A program made the translations under genes and the position numbers. From Catenibacterium sp. co_0103 (lineage in GTDB: Bacteria; Bacillota_I; Bacilli_A; Erysipelotrichales; Coprobacillaceae), in the NCBI RefSeq assembly GCF_004168205.1, contig NZ_RCYB01000018.1:1-33349 (forward strand): a stretch of 33,349 bases of DNA. The letters run 5' to 3'. Below are positions 1-7,951 of this stretch, piece by piece. Under the pieces are notes generated by a model that was given only the letters and a program-made list of their open reading frames with translations, made no database searches and was not told the DNA's origin. How positions within the stretch are numbered: the stretch's first letter is position 1; each line of letters begins with the position of its first letter.

Positions 1-2
1 AC

Positions 3-389
3 AATCTAAAGGAACAATATATAGCCTTTAATCATTATGCAACTTCTGAAACCTGCAGAGAATGGCTTTCAAGAATAATTCAAGAATATGCAACATCAGG
101 AATTACTGGCTTCATATCATTATCTGGAACTCTTATAAACTGGTTTGATGAAATATGTGCATCATTTGATTTAGTAGATGGTCGAAGAATATCTAATGGA
201 CCAGTAGAAGGAATCAACTCCAGAATAGATAAGATACTTTCAAATGCATGTGGATATCAGAACTTTGCAAGAATGAGAAATAGACTAATGTACTCTCTTA
301 ATAAATCCTCTAATCCTTCCTCTTACGCTATTGATGAAACAATCAAAAGAGAAGGAAAAAAGAGAGGATCTTATAAGAAAAAGAACTAA
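3..389 (+). CDS. ISL3-family transposase, C-terminal part (cut by window edge)
   Basis: The open frame enters from the left edge and ends at TAA 387-389, giving about 128 residues. It contains SNGPVEGINSRIDKI followed by ACGYQNFARMRNR, which matches the conserved C-terminal part of the ISL3-type DDE transposase domain (the last catalytic Glu lies in the PVEG segment). The tail is basic (KKRGSYKKKN). The enzyme would catalyse movement of its own insertion sequence. The start lies outside the window, so whether the element is intact cannot be judged here. A hairpin terminator and a probable IS end follow directly. Confidence 0.85.
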   Translation, partial: NLKEQYIAFNHYATSETCREWLSRIIQEYATSGITGFISLSGTLINWFDEICASFDLVDGRRISNGPVEGINSRIDKILSNACGYQNFARMRNRLMYSLNKSSNPSSYAIDETIKREGKKRGSYKKKN

Positions 390-423
390 TAAAACATTTA
401 AATAGAAGTAATATGAGCGCACT

Positions 424-455
424 AAAGGGCAGTCATTTCTGACTGCCCTTTACAA
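424..455 (+). terminator. Intrinsic terminator after the transposase
   Basis: There is a perfect 12-bp stem, AAAGGGCAGTCA / TGACTGCCCTTT, with a TTTC loop, 35 bases after the transposase stop codon. The T-tract is short because it is part of the stem. It probably ends the transposase transcript. Confidence 0.7.
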
Positions 456-500
456 GTGGAAACCCCCAAATATTTAAAGCGAGTTTTTTATTGACCCCCC
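456..500 (+). mobile_element. Probable right end of the ISL3-type insertion sequence
   Basis: After the terminator comes a GC-poor stretch ending in TTATTGACCCCCC at about 488-500. Read on the minus strand this starts GGGGGGTCAATAAAAAACTC, resembling the G-rich terminal inverted repeats of ISL3 elements. The matching left end is outside the window, so the boundary is a guess. The next gene's stop codon lies only about 16 bases beyond. Confidence 0.5.
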
Positions 501-515
501 TTAAAAATTAAAGGT

Positions 516-1355
516 TCATTTTTTTGCATCATCATCAATACCTGACTGAATATTTGTACAGTCCATTAAAGAACTAATAAGCTGTGCACGATTACGTTTA
601 GTCATTGGAACCTTTTCACCTGTTGTAAGTTCTACATAATCAGGACCAAATAAACGAATATATTCTCTATTAATCGTATAGCTTCTATGAATCTTAAAAA
701 ATTGTGTACCGAGTAATTCTTCCATTTTATTAAAAGAGACAGTACATGTAATTTCACCTTTACTTGTATATATAACTGTATTGTGCTGGAATGCCATTAC
801 ATAATGTATATCCTTTAAGGGAATTAAACATGTGTGTTTACTCTTATCGTTTACTAAAATTGTTTTATCTGGTTCTATCAGTTTTTTAACCATATCTTTA
901 TAATACTGATATGTAGTAGAACCCATCTTATGAGGGAATACTTCTCCTTCTTCTAGTTTTCCTATGTAATCTGGTATATTAATATATACAATACGTCCTT
1001 CTCTTTCCTTCTCAATAGACCAGACGAATGTACATCTTTGTTTTTCATGAACCATTTCTAATGATTTCATATCAGTCATAAGAAAAAAGCATCCAACAAT
1101 ACTACATATGTTCTGCTGATTAAAAACACATTGTAAATCAATATGTGTCAATTCACTTTCTGAGCATCCATTCATGACTGAATAGAAATAATTCACTAAT
1201 TCATTTTTGCTAGAATAATATTGACTTGGATCAGCACCACAATAAAAAACATCATCGTCTAGATAATGGCTTAATAAACTCATATCCTTATGCCAAAATG
1301 TTTGTAAAATTTCCGTACTTGTACCAATTAAATCATTTACCACTTTTTTTCTCAT
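516..1355 (-). CDS. LytTR DNA-binding regulator with N-terminal SnoaL/NTF2-like domain
   Basis: This is a 279-residue predicted transcriptional regulator. Residues ~10-130 resemble a SnoaL/NTF2-like cone fold (HYLDDDVFYCGADP, then a strand-rich segment ending RIVYINIPDYIG). Residues ~165-265 are a LytTR DNA-binding domain, with CLIPLKDIHYVMAFQ, FFKIHRSYTINREYI and KVPMTKRNRAQL. There is no receiver domain, so any signal is probably sensed by the NTF2-like part or by ligand binding. A GTG four codons upstream (1367) keeps the frame open, but ATG 1355 has GGTGA five bases before it, so I use that start. The target genes are not evident. The gene is followed within about 16 bases by the IS end, which may have displaced its terminator. 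Confidence 0.8.
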   Translation of the reverse strand: MRKKVVNDLIGTSTEILQTFWHKDMSLLSHYLDDDVFYCGADPSQYYSSKNELVNYFYSVMNGCSESELTHIDLQCVFNQQNICSIVGCFFLMTDMKSLEMVHEKQRCTFVWSIEKEREGRIVYINIPDYIGKLEEGEVFPHKMGSTTYQYYKDMVKKLIEPDKTILVNDKSKHTCLIPLKDIHYVMAFQHNTVIYTSKGEITCTVSFNKMEELLGTQFFKIHRSYTINREYIRLFGPDYVELTTGEKVPMTKRNRAQLISSLMDCTNIQSGIDDDAKK

Positions 1356-1542
1356 ATATATCACCACTATTAATTTACCAAAAATAATATTATAAGTCTC
1401 ATAGTTATGTATAAAAGGTTTTTTTATTGCACGAAAAGTATTCTTTAGACTTTAATTTATTCAAAAGGGTAAATCATACCCCCACTGTTTTCGAATTTTA
1501 GTAAGTATTTTCATGACATTACTTGTATATTCTAATGTTTTA

Positions 1543-1809
1543 CTATATTTTTGTTACATATGCTTCCATATCTCCAATTTCATAGTTTAAAGCATCTTTT
1601 GTATCACCATTTTCAGTTGTTCCAGTGTGTCCATCTGCTGTATATACAATGACAGCTTGAATACCAGCCTGTTCTCTCACGAATGAAGGTGTCACTACAC
1701 TTACATCTTTTTGAGTTTCATTTAAATACTCCACAAGATAACCAATCGTTTCACCACCACCAAGGCCAACAACCATACCATTTTCAATCTACTTTAGCCC
1801 TTCTTCTCT
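1543..1809 (-). pseudogene. Decayed ribose-5-phosphate isomerase A-like remnant
   Basis: The frame reads ..REEGLK-stop-IENG MVVGLGGGETIGYLVEYL, then DVSVVTPSF. This resembles the N-terminus of RpiA-type isomerases (dGMVVGLGtGST.., then the VTPS segment). A TAG at 1789-1791 interrupts the conserved helix before the phosphate-binding loop, and a TGA lies just upstream. The C-terminal ~45 residues (AVIVYTADGHTGTTENGD and following) do not match RpiA, so the remnant may be fused to other decayed sequence. The catalytic Asp/Lys motifs of RpiA are absent. I consider it non-functional. The RpiA assignment rests on a short segment only. Confidence 0.5.
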
Positions 1810-1898
1810 TCATTCATCTTTTATTCGTGTAATTATCTTACACAAATAGACTATCGCTTAAGTTTATTTTCGTAAGCAAATAAAAGGTGAAGAAAATA

Positions 1899-2236
1899 TT
1901 ATTCTACACCTCTATCATATCTTATGAATCTATTTCCTTGATAAGTTAATATACCTTCTTCTCCTTCTTTTAGAGATATATAGGCATAATAATCTACAAG
2001 AAATCTCCTCATCTGTCCATCTTCTAACCCAAAACAAATATAGTACTTATGACCATTCATTTCTTTTGTAAGTACATGAGCTCTTATAGAATGAACAGCT
2101 GAACGATTATTCTTTAACCATCATAAAATACTTTCACCAAACATATATTCCCCACCAAAAGACTAACAACTCACTTTTATTCATCTTCATCTACTGTATT
2201 AAAAAAACTTTCTAAAAACACAAATAAACAATCCAT
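1899..2236 (-). pseudogene. Broken DUF2500-like gene
   Basis: The 3' part (1899-2120) encodes WLKNNRSAVHSIRAHV, then KYYICFGLEDGQMRRFLV and EEGILTYQGNRFIRY. This fits the DUF2500 pattern (a strand with VxxK, a YYxxFxxxxGxxxxFxV stretch, and a terminal LTYQGxRF). An in-frame TGA at 2121-2123 precedes it. A separate 19-codon start (MDCLFVFLESFFNTVDEDE, ATG 2236) has a good GAGGTG ribosome binding site but stops at TAA 2177-2179. The simplest reading is one gene of ~112 codons broken by stops or a frameshift. DUF2500 proteins have no known enzymatic role. Confidence 0.55.
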
Positions 2237-2325
2237 TTCTATCACCTCAATGTTTACTAGTATAGTATTTAGATATGTAATTGTTATGGACTCTATGTGT
2301 TTTTTATATGTATTTTTCATAAAGA

Positions 2326-2352
2326 AAAGGACTTCATTTTGAAGCCCTTTCT
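2326..2352 (-). terminator. Terminator of the hexosaminidase gene
   Basis: On the minus strand AAAGGGCTTCA and TGAAGTCCTTT pair around a short A/T loop with one mismatch, followed by TCTTTATG. It lies directly after the stop codon of the 2358-7577 gene. Confidence 0.7.
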
Positions 2353-2357
2353 AACTC

Positions 2358-5300
2358 TTAACACTCTTTCTTTCTCATTACAAGATAAATACCACTCAAT
2401 GATACAAAGATAGAACTAAATACACTTGCAAGTGGTGTCAAATCACTAGTCTGCGGTTTCTTATTTGGCTTAGTTTCACTTGGTTTAGATTCGCTAGGCT
2501 TAGTTTCACTTGGCTTAGAATCGCTAGGCTTTGTTTCACCAGGTTTGTTTTCATCTGGCTTAGATGGCTTGTCCGGTGTAATGACTGGATCTTTGACCTT
2601 TTCTAATCCATCAATTGCATCTTTAAGATTCTTATAAGCTGCATCTACTTCAGATTGCTCAGGTTCTTCCTTATTTAAAACATCCTGAGCCTTCTTTAAA
2701 GCGTCCTGAAGTTTATTCCAGCTTTCTTCTGTATAATCCTTCTGATCCTTATCAATAGAACCTACTAAATCCTCTAAATCCTTAGTATCAGCATCTTCTT
2801 TGATCACAGGAGTCTTCGCAATTAAATCCTTTAATAAAGCATTATAAAGATTTGTCTTTGCTTCATTGATTTCATTTGCTGAAGCATCTTCCTTCTTTAA
2901 TACAGCTTTTGCCTTTTCTAATGCAATATCTAACTTTTCTAATGATTCTTTAGTATAAAGTGTACGATCCAATCCTTCTGCATGTTTAATAAGTGCTTCA
3001 AGTTCTTCTGCTCCATTTGTTGCTGGCACATAATGAATCTTGAATTCAGCTGCGCTGCCAAATCCACCCTTAGCTGCTAAAATATTAAATCTTACATACT
3101 TTGCATCAACTGCATCAAAACTGATTAACTTACCTTCTGCATTTAATGGAAGTGTACCTTCTTTGACTTTCTTGAAAGTCTGCCCATCAGTACTTACTTC
3201 GATACTATACTGAGTCACTGTACCATTACCAGCATTACTACGTGGTAAATAATAAAGTCCATCTACCTTTTCAGTTGTGCCCATAGTAATCATATACCAG
3301 TGTGGTAAAGAAGCACCATTCCATAATGTATGCCAGAATGTACCTGGGTTACCATCTAAAGCATTAGAAGCAGGTGTTTTTTCATTTGCAGTTTCCTGTG
3401 AAGAAGCAGTACCTGTCATTGTACCCTGATAGTAATATAAATCAGCCACATCCAATAATACAAGTCGATCTAATGCACTCTGTAAATCTTTTGCATACGC
3501 ATCAACCTGAGACTGCATACCTCTTGGTAAATCATATACAATATTGCTCTTAGCTGTTTCTAAAGCATCTAAAGAATCCTTTGTATAAATCTTAGTCAAA
3601 TCAGTGTTAGGAATCTTTGCAAGAATTGCTTCAATTGCACTATAATCAGCCTTCTTATAAAGAATAGTCGCAATCAAATCTTTCATACGTTTTACAACAT
3701 CCGCAATACGCACAGCATCTGGATCAGCCTGACAAGTAAGGGCCTCTCCTTCTTTTATTAATGATCTCATTGCATCCTTCTTAGAAGCATCTACTTTCTT
3801 ATCTGCTTCTAATGCATGTAAGATCAATAATGTGTTATCTAATTCACTCGTTGAAGCATAGTCCTTATTCTTTGCAAGCACAATATCATCAATATAGCCC
3901 ACAAAAGCATGTGTTTTACTTCCCACTCTTTCAAATGGAATCATTGTAGTTGCAATAAGTCTATTGCCTTCAACCTTTTCATCATCACCCTTACGGTCTA
4001 CAAGCTTGCCATTAACATATAATTCAGCATACTTGCGATTACGTCCGTTATCTGGGTTCTTGATTTCAATTTCAACCCACTGTCCTACTGGAAGTGAATA
4101 ATCAAAAGTAATATCAAAGTTTTCTCTTGAGATAGCTACTTTACCTGTACCCTTTTGAACACCTTTGATAGAACCATAGCTTGATTCAAATAGAATCTGG
4201 TCTTTATCAACTGAAGATGAAGTACGTTTTACCTTGAATCTTAAGCTGTTGTTTAATCCTACAGTTGTATGAAGCTTAGTGTCTACATATGAAGAATCAC
4301 CCAATAAATGAATAGCCTTCTTATAATCAACATCTTCTACATCTGCATTCACACCCTTATATGAAGTGTTATTGTCGATAACTTCAAATACACCATCTTT
4401 GTCTTCTACATTGTAGGCAAAGTTAGTACCAGGTGCATCTCCTAATAAGCCAGTTGCATTTTCTGCCTGACTCTGAGTCAATGATCCTTTACCCCAAAGC
4501 TTAGCACCAAATAATGCAGCAGATGCCTGAATACGATCATAAACGTCATATTCAGTAATACCATTATTGAGGTAATCTGTCATATCATTCCATACTGCAA
4601 AAGAACCACCAAGCATCTGTTTATCACCAGCAGGAATATGCTTACCACCCACTTCATTGATTGGTAAGTTATATACTGTTGAATTATTCAAATAGTCATA
4701 GTAGTACCCTGCATTTGGTACGATGTAATAGTTACCATCATTGCAGTTAATAAGGTCAAAGCCTTCTTCGTACATCTTATCCATATTAGCCCAGCCGTAG
4801 TTCCATAAGTTCATTTCTACATTCTGAGCCTTTACAGTTACACTACCCTTAAGACTTGATAAACTTCCCCATAGACGTGCTTTACGTCCTGATTTTTCTA
4901 CATAATCAATCATATCGTTACAGAAGCGACGATATGCATTTGGATCCTTTGTATATTCATCCGCACCAATATGTACAGTTGTCTTAGAATCAAAGACTGG
5001 ATCAGAACCATTCATATATTCACCAAAGATTTCCTGCACAAAAGCCACTGACTCATCATACTTAGTTACTAAGTTCAAATGATCATTGTCACGACCATAA
5101 GTACCGGCACGTAAGTCTGGACGCACCTTAGTAAGAGCAAGAGAATGCGCTGGTGTATCAATTTCAGGAACAATATTTACCCCATACATTCTTGACTGTT
5201 TAATGAAGTTTCTAAATGCCTTCTTAGTATAGAATACATCTGTACTTGTTAAATCAGCCTGGTTCTTACCACCCTTCTTGATATCAGATTCAAGACGGAA

Positions 5301-7577
5301 TCCAGAATAAGCTGTCATAGGGTCCTTACCTGCATTAGAGTAATTTTCTAGAGGAATGACATTATCATTTAAATGTACCTGGAAGTCATTCAACTTATAC
5401 CAAGACATTTCCTTCATCAACATTGTTAGATTATCCATAGTAAATGTCTTACGTCCTACATCAAGAATAAGACCTCTGACAGAATAAAGTGGATAATCTC
5501 TTGTCATACCCTTAGGCATAGTGAGCTTATTAAGCTTTAAAATCTGTAAAATAGTACGTGTAGACCAGAAAGCACCGGTTTCCTGTTCAGCTTTTACTGA
5601 TACAGTATCACCAATTTCTAAAATATAGCCTTCCTTATCTAGCCCTAAGTTTTCTTTCTTATCTACAAGATCAAGAACGATATCTCCTGCTTTTGTTTCA
5701 CCGCTTGTAACGATATCTAGCTTAGATCCTGTGATTTCCTTTAAATCACTCTGGAATGTTTTTGCCATTTCATTCAATTTAGAATTGCGCACCACAATAC
5801 GACCATTCTTATTAAAGTTGAATGTACCTGTATGACCTTTCCATTCTCTTAATTCTGGTAATACGATAGGGGCTGCATTATCTCCCTGTTCGACGTTATA
5901 TTTACCAGGAATATTCACTGCAATTTCTTTAAATAAATAATCATTCTTATCTTTCTTATTTGTTGCTTTGAAAGATAAAGTAGCAGTTGTATCAACTAAA
6001 GGCTGATAGATAGTCAAATCATCACCAACAAGCTGTTCATAATCAGCACCATTGAATGTAATTGTATAATCTTCAGATTCTGGAAGAGTTACATTAACCT
6101 TCTTATCACCCTTCTTCACTTCTGCCACTGTAATAGAATCCATCATTTCATTCACATCAACTGTTGGTTCTCCACCATATACTTCCATTTCATAAACAGA
6201 AATATTATTCCAGCTAATGCCTGTATCTGGATCTAATGGATCCATTGCATCAATATACAAGCGTACATAACGTGCCTTCACCGCTTTATCTAAGACAATC
6301 TTTTGAGTCTTATTAGCAGGACGACTGTTAAATACTTTTGCATCTGTCCACTTGTCTAATTCAGTTGCATACTGGATTCTATATTTTGTCGCTTTTCTTG
6401 TTTCCCAAGTTAAGCGTACAGTCTTGACATCTAATACATCTTCAAAATCCACATAAATCCAATGAGGTGCATTCTTTACATCAGATGCCCAGCGTGATGT
6501 TCCCTTAGTATTACCATCAAACGCTTTACCTGCTGTAAAAGAAGTACCACCTTCAACTGAAGAAGCCACTGCAGGCTTATTGAATGCTACGTTTTCTGTA
6601 GGGTTTTGAGGTGCTTTATCTGATGAATTCAATACTTCAAATTCACAGCATGATACACTGTCGTACCCTTCCATCTTTGTCACTTCAACTTTTACATAAC
6701 GTGCTTTTTTAACACTAGATAAGTATTCTACAGAAGTACGTTTCTTGTTACCTGTTCTTTTTACAATAGCTTCACCCCAATTTGTATGATCATCTGAAGC
6801 ATAGATATTATAAGAACCTGCATACACATCATTACTTTCCCAAACCATCTTTAACTGGTTGAAAGACTCAGACTTACCTAGATCTACATAGAACCACTGT
6901 ACTGGAGCGCCTTCTGTAGACCATCTTGTACTTTCATTACCATCTGTGAGGTTTTTCTTAGGGAGTGTAGGATATTCTGCACTTACTACAACATTCTTGT
7001 TTAGCGCTAAATTGACATTCGTAGGTGTCTCAGTCTTTTCCTGAGTACCCATGACTTCAAACTCTGCCACTGAAATACTTGGATAAGCACCATCACGTAA
7101 TTTTTCTACTGTTAATCTTACATAACGATACTGTACAGGTGTATCAAGTGTTACTACTTCATCTACGCCAAATCCTTCTGGTTTATCTGCTGAATTATGA
7201 ATCAATGCATAAGATGAACCATTGAGTGATCCTTCAATCTTGAATTTACGTACTCTTTGCAGAGCATTACCATCCTTAGGATTCTCAAAATGGATATTAA
7301 AAGATGAAATCGTAGACTGTGCACCTAAATCCACATCAATCCAATGATTAGTCGCAGCATGTTCACCAAATTCAGTTGCCCAGCGTGATGACTTATCACC
7401 ATCCACTGCTTTTTCAGCACCAAATCCAGAACATGCATAACTTGTTGTAACTTTCTTATTTAATGCAATATTTGTGATTGTATCTGCATGGACAAGTGTC
7501 ATACTCCAGCTAGAAATAATCATACTCGCACTAAATAATGCAGCTACGACTTTCTTTAATCTTCCCACGATTTTCAC
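2358..7577 (-). CDS. Cell-wall-anchored GH20 beta-N-acetylhexosaminidase with CBM32, LamG-like and FIVAR domains
   Basis: This ~1739-residue exported enzyme is predicted to release terminal N-acetylglucosamine/galactosamine from glycans at the cell surface. In order it has a signal peptide (to about residue 31, ending SWSMTLVHA), three F5/8-type C/CBM32 domains (~35-176, ~187-314, ~329-466), the GH20 N-terminal domain (~566) and TIM barrel (~697-1030), a LamG/ConA-like domain (~1086-1205), a fourth CBM32 (~1379-1519), two FIVAR repeats (~1524-1584, ~1592-1664), a Ser/Pro/Lys/Glu linker, and the sorting signal KPQTSD plus hydrophobic helix and RKKEC. The GH20 catalytic Asp-Glu pair is in HIGADEY (~872). 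The frame is open to a TTG at 7628, but that lies inside the leader terminator. GTG 7577 or GTG 7568 is more plausible, both near a GAAAGG sequence. Expression appears controlled by a cre-like site and a RAT/terminator. Confidence 0.93.
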   Translation of the reverse strand: MKIVGRLKKVVAALFSASMIISSWSMTLVHADTITNIALNKKVTTSYACSGFGAEKAVDGDKSSRWATEFGEHAATNHWIDVDLGAQSTISSFNIHFENPKDGNALQRVRKFKIEGSLNGSSYALIHNSADKPEGFGVDEVVTLDTPVQYRYVRLTVEKLRDGAYPSISVAEFEVMGTQEKTETPTNVNLALNKNVVVSAEYPTLPKKNLTDGNESTRWSTEGAPVQWFYVDLGKSESFNQLKMVWESNDVYAGSYNIYASDDHTNWGEAIVKRTGNKKRTSVEYLSSVKKARYVKVEVTKMEGYDSVSCCEFEVLNSSDKAPQNPTENVAFNKPAVASSVEGGTSFTAGKAFDGNTKGTSRWASDVKNAPHWIYVDFEDVLDVKTVRLTWETRKATKYRIQYATELDKWTDAKVFNSRPANKTQKIVLDKAVKARYVRLYIDAMDPLDPDTGISWNNISVYEMEVYGGEPTVDVNEMMDSITVAEVKKGDKKVNVTLPESEDYTITFNGADYEQLVGDDLTIYQPLVDTTATLSFKATNKKDKNDYLFKEIAVNIPGKYNVEQGDNAAPIVLPELREWKGHTGTFNFNKNGRIVVRNSKLNEMAKTFQSDLKEITGSKLDIVTSGETKAGDIVLDLVDKKENLGLDKEGYILEIGDTVSVKAEQETGAFWSTRTILQILKLNKLTMPKGMTRDYPLYSVRGLILDVGRKTFTMDNLTMLMKEMSWYKLNDFQVHLNDNVIPLENYSNAGKDPMTAYSGFRLESDIKKGGKNQADLTSTDVFYTKKAFRNFIKQSRMYGVNIVPEIDTPAHSLALTKVRPDLRAGTYGRDNDHLNLVTKYDESVAFVQEIFGEYMNGSDPVFDSKTTVHIGADEYTKDPNAYRRFCNDMIDYVEKSGRKARLWGSLSSLKGSVTVKAQNVEMNLWNYGWANMDKMYEEGFDLINCNDGNYYIVPNAGYYYDYLNNSTVYNLPINEVGGKHIPAGDKQMLGGSFAVWNDMTDYLNNGITEYDVYDRIQASAALFGAKLWGKGSLTQSQAENATGLLGDAPGTNFAYNVEDKDGVFEVIDNNTSYKGVNADVEDVDYKKAIHLLGDSSYVDTKLHTTVGLNNSLRFKVKRTSSSVDKDQILFESSYGSIKGVQKGTGKVAISRENFDITFDYSLPVGQWVEIEIKNPDNGRNRKYAELYVNGKLVDRKGDDEKVEGNRLIATTMIPFERVGSKTHAFVGYIDDIVLAKNKDYASTSELDNTLLILHALEADKKVDASKKDAMRSLIKEGEALTCQADPDAVRIADVVKRMKDLIATILYKKADYSAIEAILAKIPNTDLTKIYTKDSLDALETAKSNIVYDLPRGMQSQVDAYAKDLQSALDRLVLLDVADLYYYQGTMTGTASSQETANEKTPASNALDGNPGTFWHTLWNGASLPHWYMITMGTTEKVDGLYYLPRSNAGNGTVTQYSIEVSTDGQTFKKVKEGTLPLNAEGKLISFDAVDAKYVRFNILAAKGGFGSAAEFKIHYVPATNGAEELEALIKHAEGLDRTLYTKESLEKLDIALEKAKAVLKKEDASANEINEAKTNLYNALLKDLIAKTPVIKEDADTKDLEDLVGSIDKDQKDYTEESWNKLQDALKKAQDVLNKEEPEQSEVDAAYKNLKDAIDGLEKVKDPVITPDKPSKPDENKPGETKPSDSKPSETKPSESKPSETKPNKKPQTSDLTPLASVFSSIFVSLSGIYLVMRKKEC
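2456..2560 (-). repeat. Short tandem repeats coding the wall-spanning linker
   Basis: The linker is built of repeated ETKPSDSKPS / ETKPSESKPS units, seen as near-identical 30-base units. Such low-complexity Lys/Pro/Ser segments usually span the peptidoglycan in sortase substrates. The repeat number is likely to vary between strains. Confidence 0.8.
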
Positions 7578-7611
7578 TTTCCTTTCTGATTGATTGATTG
7601 TCCTCCAATAA

Positions 7612-7668
7612 AAAAAGACCAAACACAAAAAGACATGATGCAGCGCATGCTTTAATGTGTCTGGTCTT
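7612..7668 (-). terminator. Leader terminator (attenuator) before the hexosaminidase gene
   Basis: Read on the minus strand, AGACCAGACACA pairs with TGTGTTTGGTCT (one G-T position), enclosing about 28 bases with a further GCATGC/GATGCAG pairing. A run of seven T follows directly. It lies between the promoter and the start codon, so it must be conditional. Its 5' arm shares GACC with the RAT element, so the two structures exclude each other. Confidence 0.85.
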
Positions 7669-7689
7669 GCCTACTTAAAGTAACAATCC
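7663..7689 (-). promoter_or_regulatory. Ribonucleic antiterminator (RAT), BglG/LicT/SacY family target
   Basis: The minus strand begins GGATTGTTACT and ends GGCAAGACC, with TACT/AGTA forming the apical stem around TTA. This is an almost exact match to the RAT sites of bgl, lic and sac leaders (GGATTGTTACTG...CAGGCAAAACC). The 3' end overlaps the 5' arm of the following terminator. In the known systems, a PTS-regulated antiterminator protein binds the RAT when its sugar is present and prevents termination. The cognate antiterminator gene is not in this window. The element is 27 bases, slightly shorter than the usual 29-30. Confidence 0.9.
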
Positions 7690-7694
7690 ATCTC

Positions 7695-7727
7695 ATGTAA
7701 GAGTATAGTCCATGTAACCTCTTACAT
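7695..7727. promoter_or_regulatory. 9-bp-arm inverted repeat over the promoter
   Basis: ATGTAAGAG (7695-7703) and CTCTTACAT (7719-7727) form a perfect inverted repeat with a 15-base spacer. It covers the -10 box and the promoter spacer, a good place for a repressor operator. It may be partly explained by the cre-like site contained in it. Confidence 0.5.
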
Positions 7728-7730
7728 CAA
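7702..7730 (-). promoter_or_regulatory. Sigma-A promoter of the hexosaminidase gene
   Basis: The minus strand has TTGATG (7730-7725), a 17-base spacer and TATACT (7707-7702). The predicted start near 7695 puts the RAT element within the first ten or so bases of the transcript, as in other antitermination leaders. Confidence 0.75.
7713..7726. promoter_or_regulatory. Near-consensus cre (CcpA) site
   Basis: TGTAACCTCTTACA fits TGWAANCGNTNWCA at 13 of 14 positions on either strand. It sits between -35 and -10, where CcpA binding would block initiation. This suggests carbon catabolite repression of the surface hexosaminidase, but the site lacks the central CG. Confidence 0.5.
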
Positions 7731-7784
7731 GTTTTTCATCACAATTATTTTAGAAATTTTTTTAGGTGTTTACCGCAATTTAGC

Positions 7785-7813
7785 CCCCACCTATATTTCA
7801 TATAAAGGTGGGG
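7785..7813. repeat. Perfect hairpin without T-tract
   Basis: CCCCACCT and AGGTGGGG pair perfectly around a 13-base AT-rich loop that can pair further. Neither side has a T-run, so it is not a clear terminator. It lies in the gap between the membrane-protein gene ending at 7952 and the hexosaminidase promoter. It could be a mobile-element relic or an RNA structure. Confidence 0.5.
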
Positions 7814-7832
7814 AGTTCTTGTTCACGGTATG

Positions 7833-7877
7833 TTAAAAAAACAGGAGCACCCCCCAGATATGGGCAGAGGACACTCC
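7833..7877 (-). terminator. Probable terminator of the 7952-8290 gene
   Basis: On the minus strand GGAG..CC..CCC pairs with GGG..GG..CTCC with small internal loops, and TGTTTTTTTAAC follows. It lies about 75 bases after the small membrane-protein gene. Confidence 0.6.
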
Positions 7878-7951
7878 TTATAGGCTTATTGTAAACACAA
7901 TCCAAACAATAATCAACTTGATTTTTTTTGGTTAAACTATAATTTATTCAC

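Noticed and set aside
2456..2560. Short repeats that might suggest a CRISPR-like array
   Set aside because: They are in frame with the hexosaminidase, have no spacers, and code a typical Lys/Pro/Ser wall linker.
7578..7628. Extension of the hexosaminidase start to TTG 7628
   Set aside because: The extra codons lie in the leader terminator and give a tryptophan/phenylalanine-rich stretch that is not part of a signal peptide.
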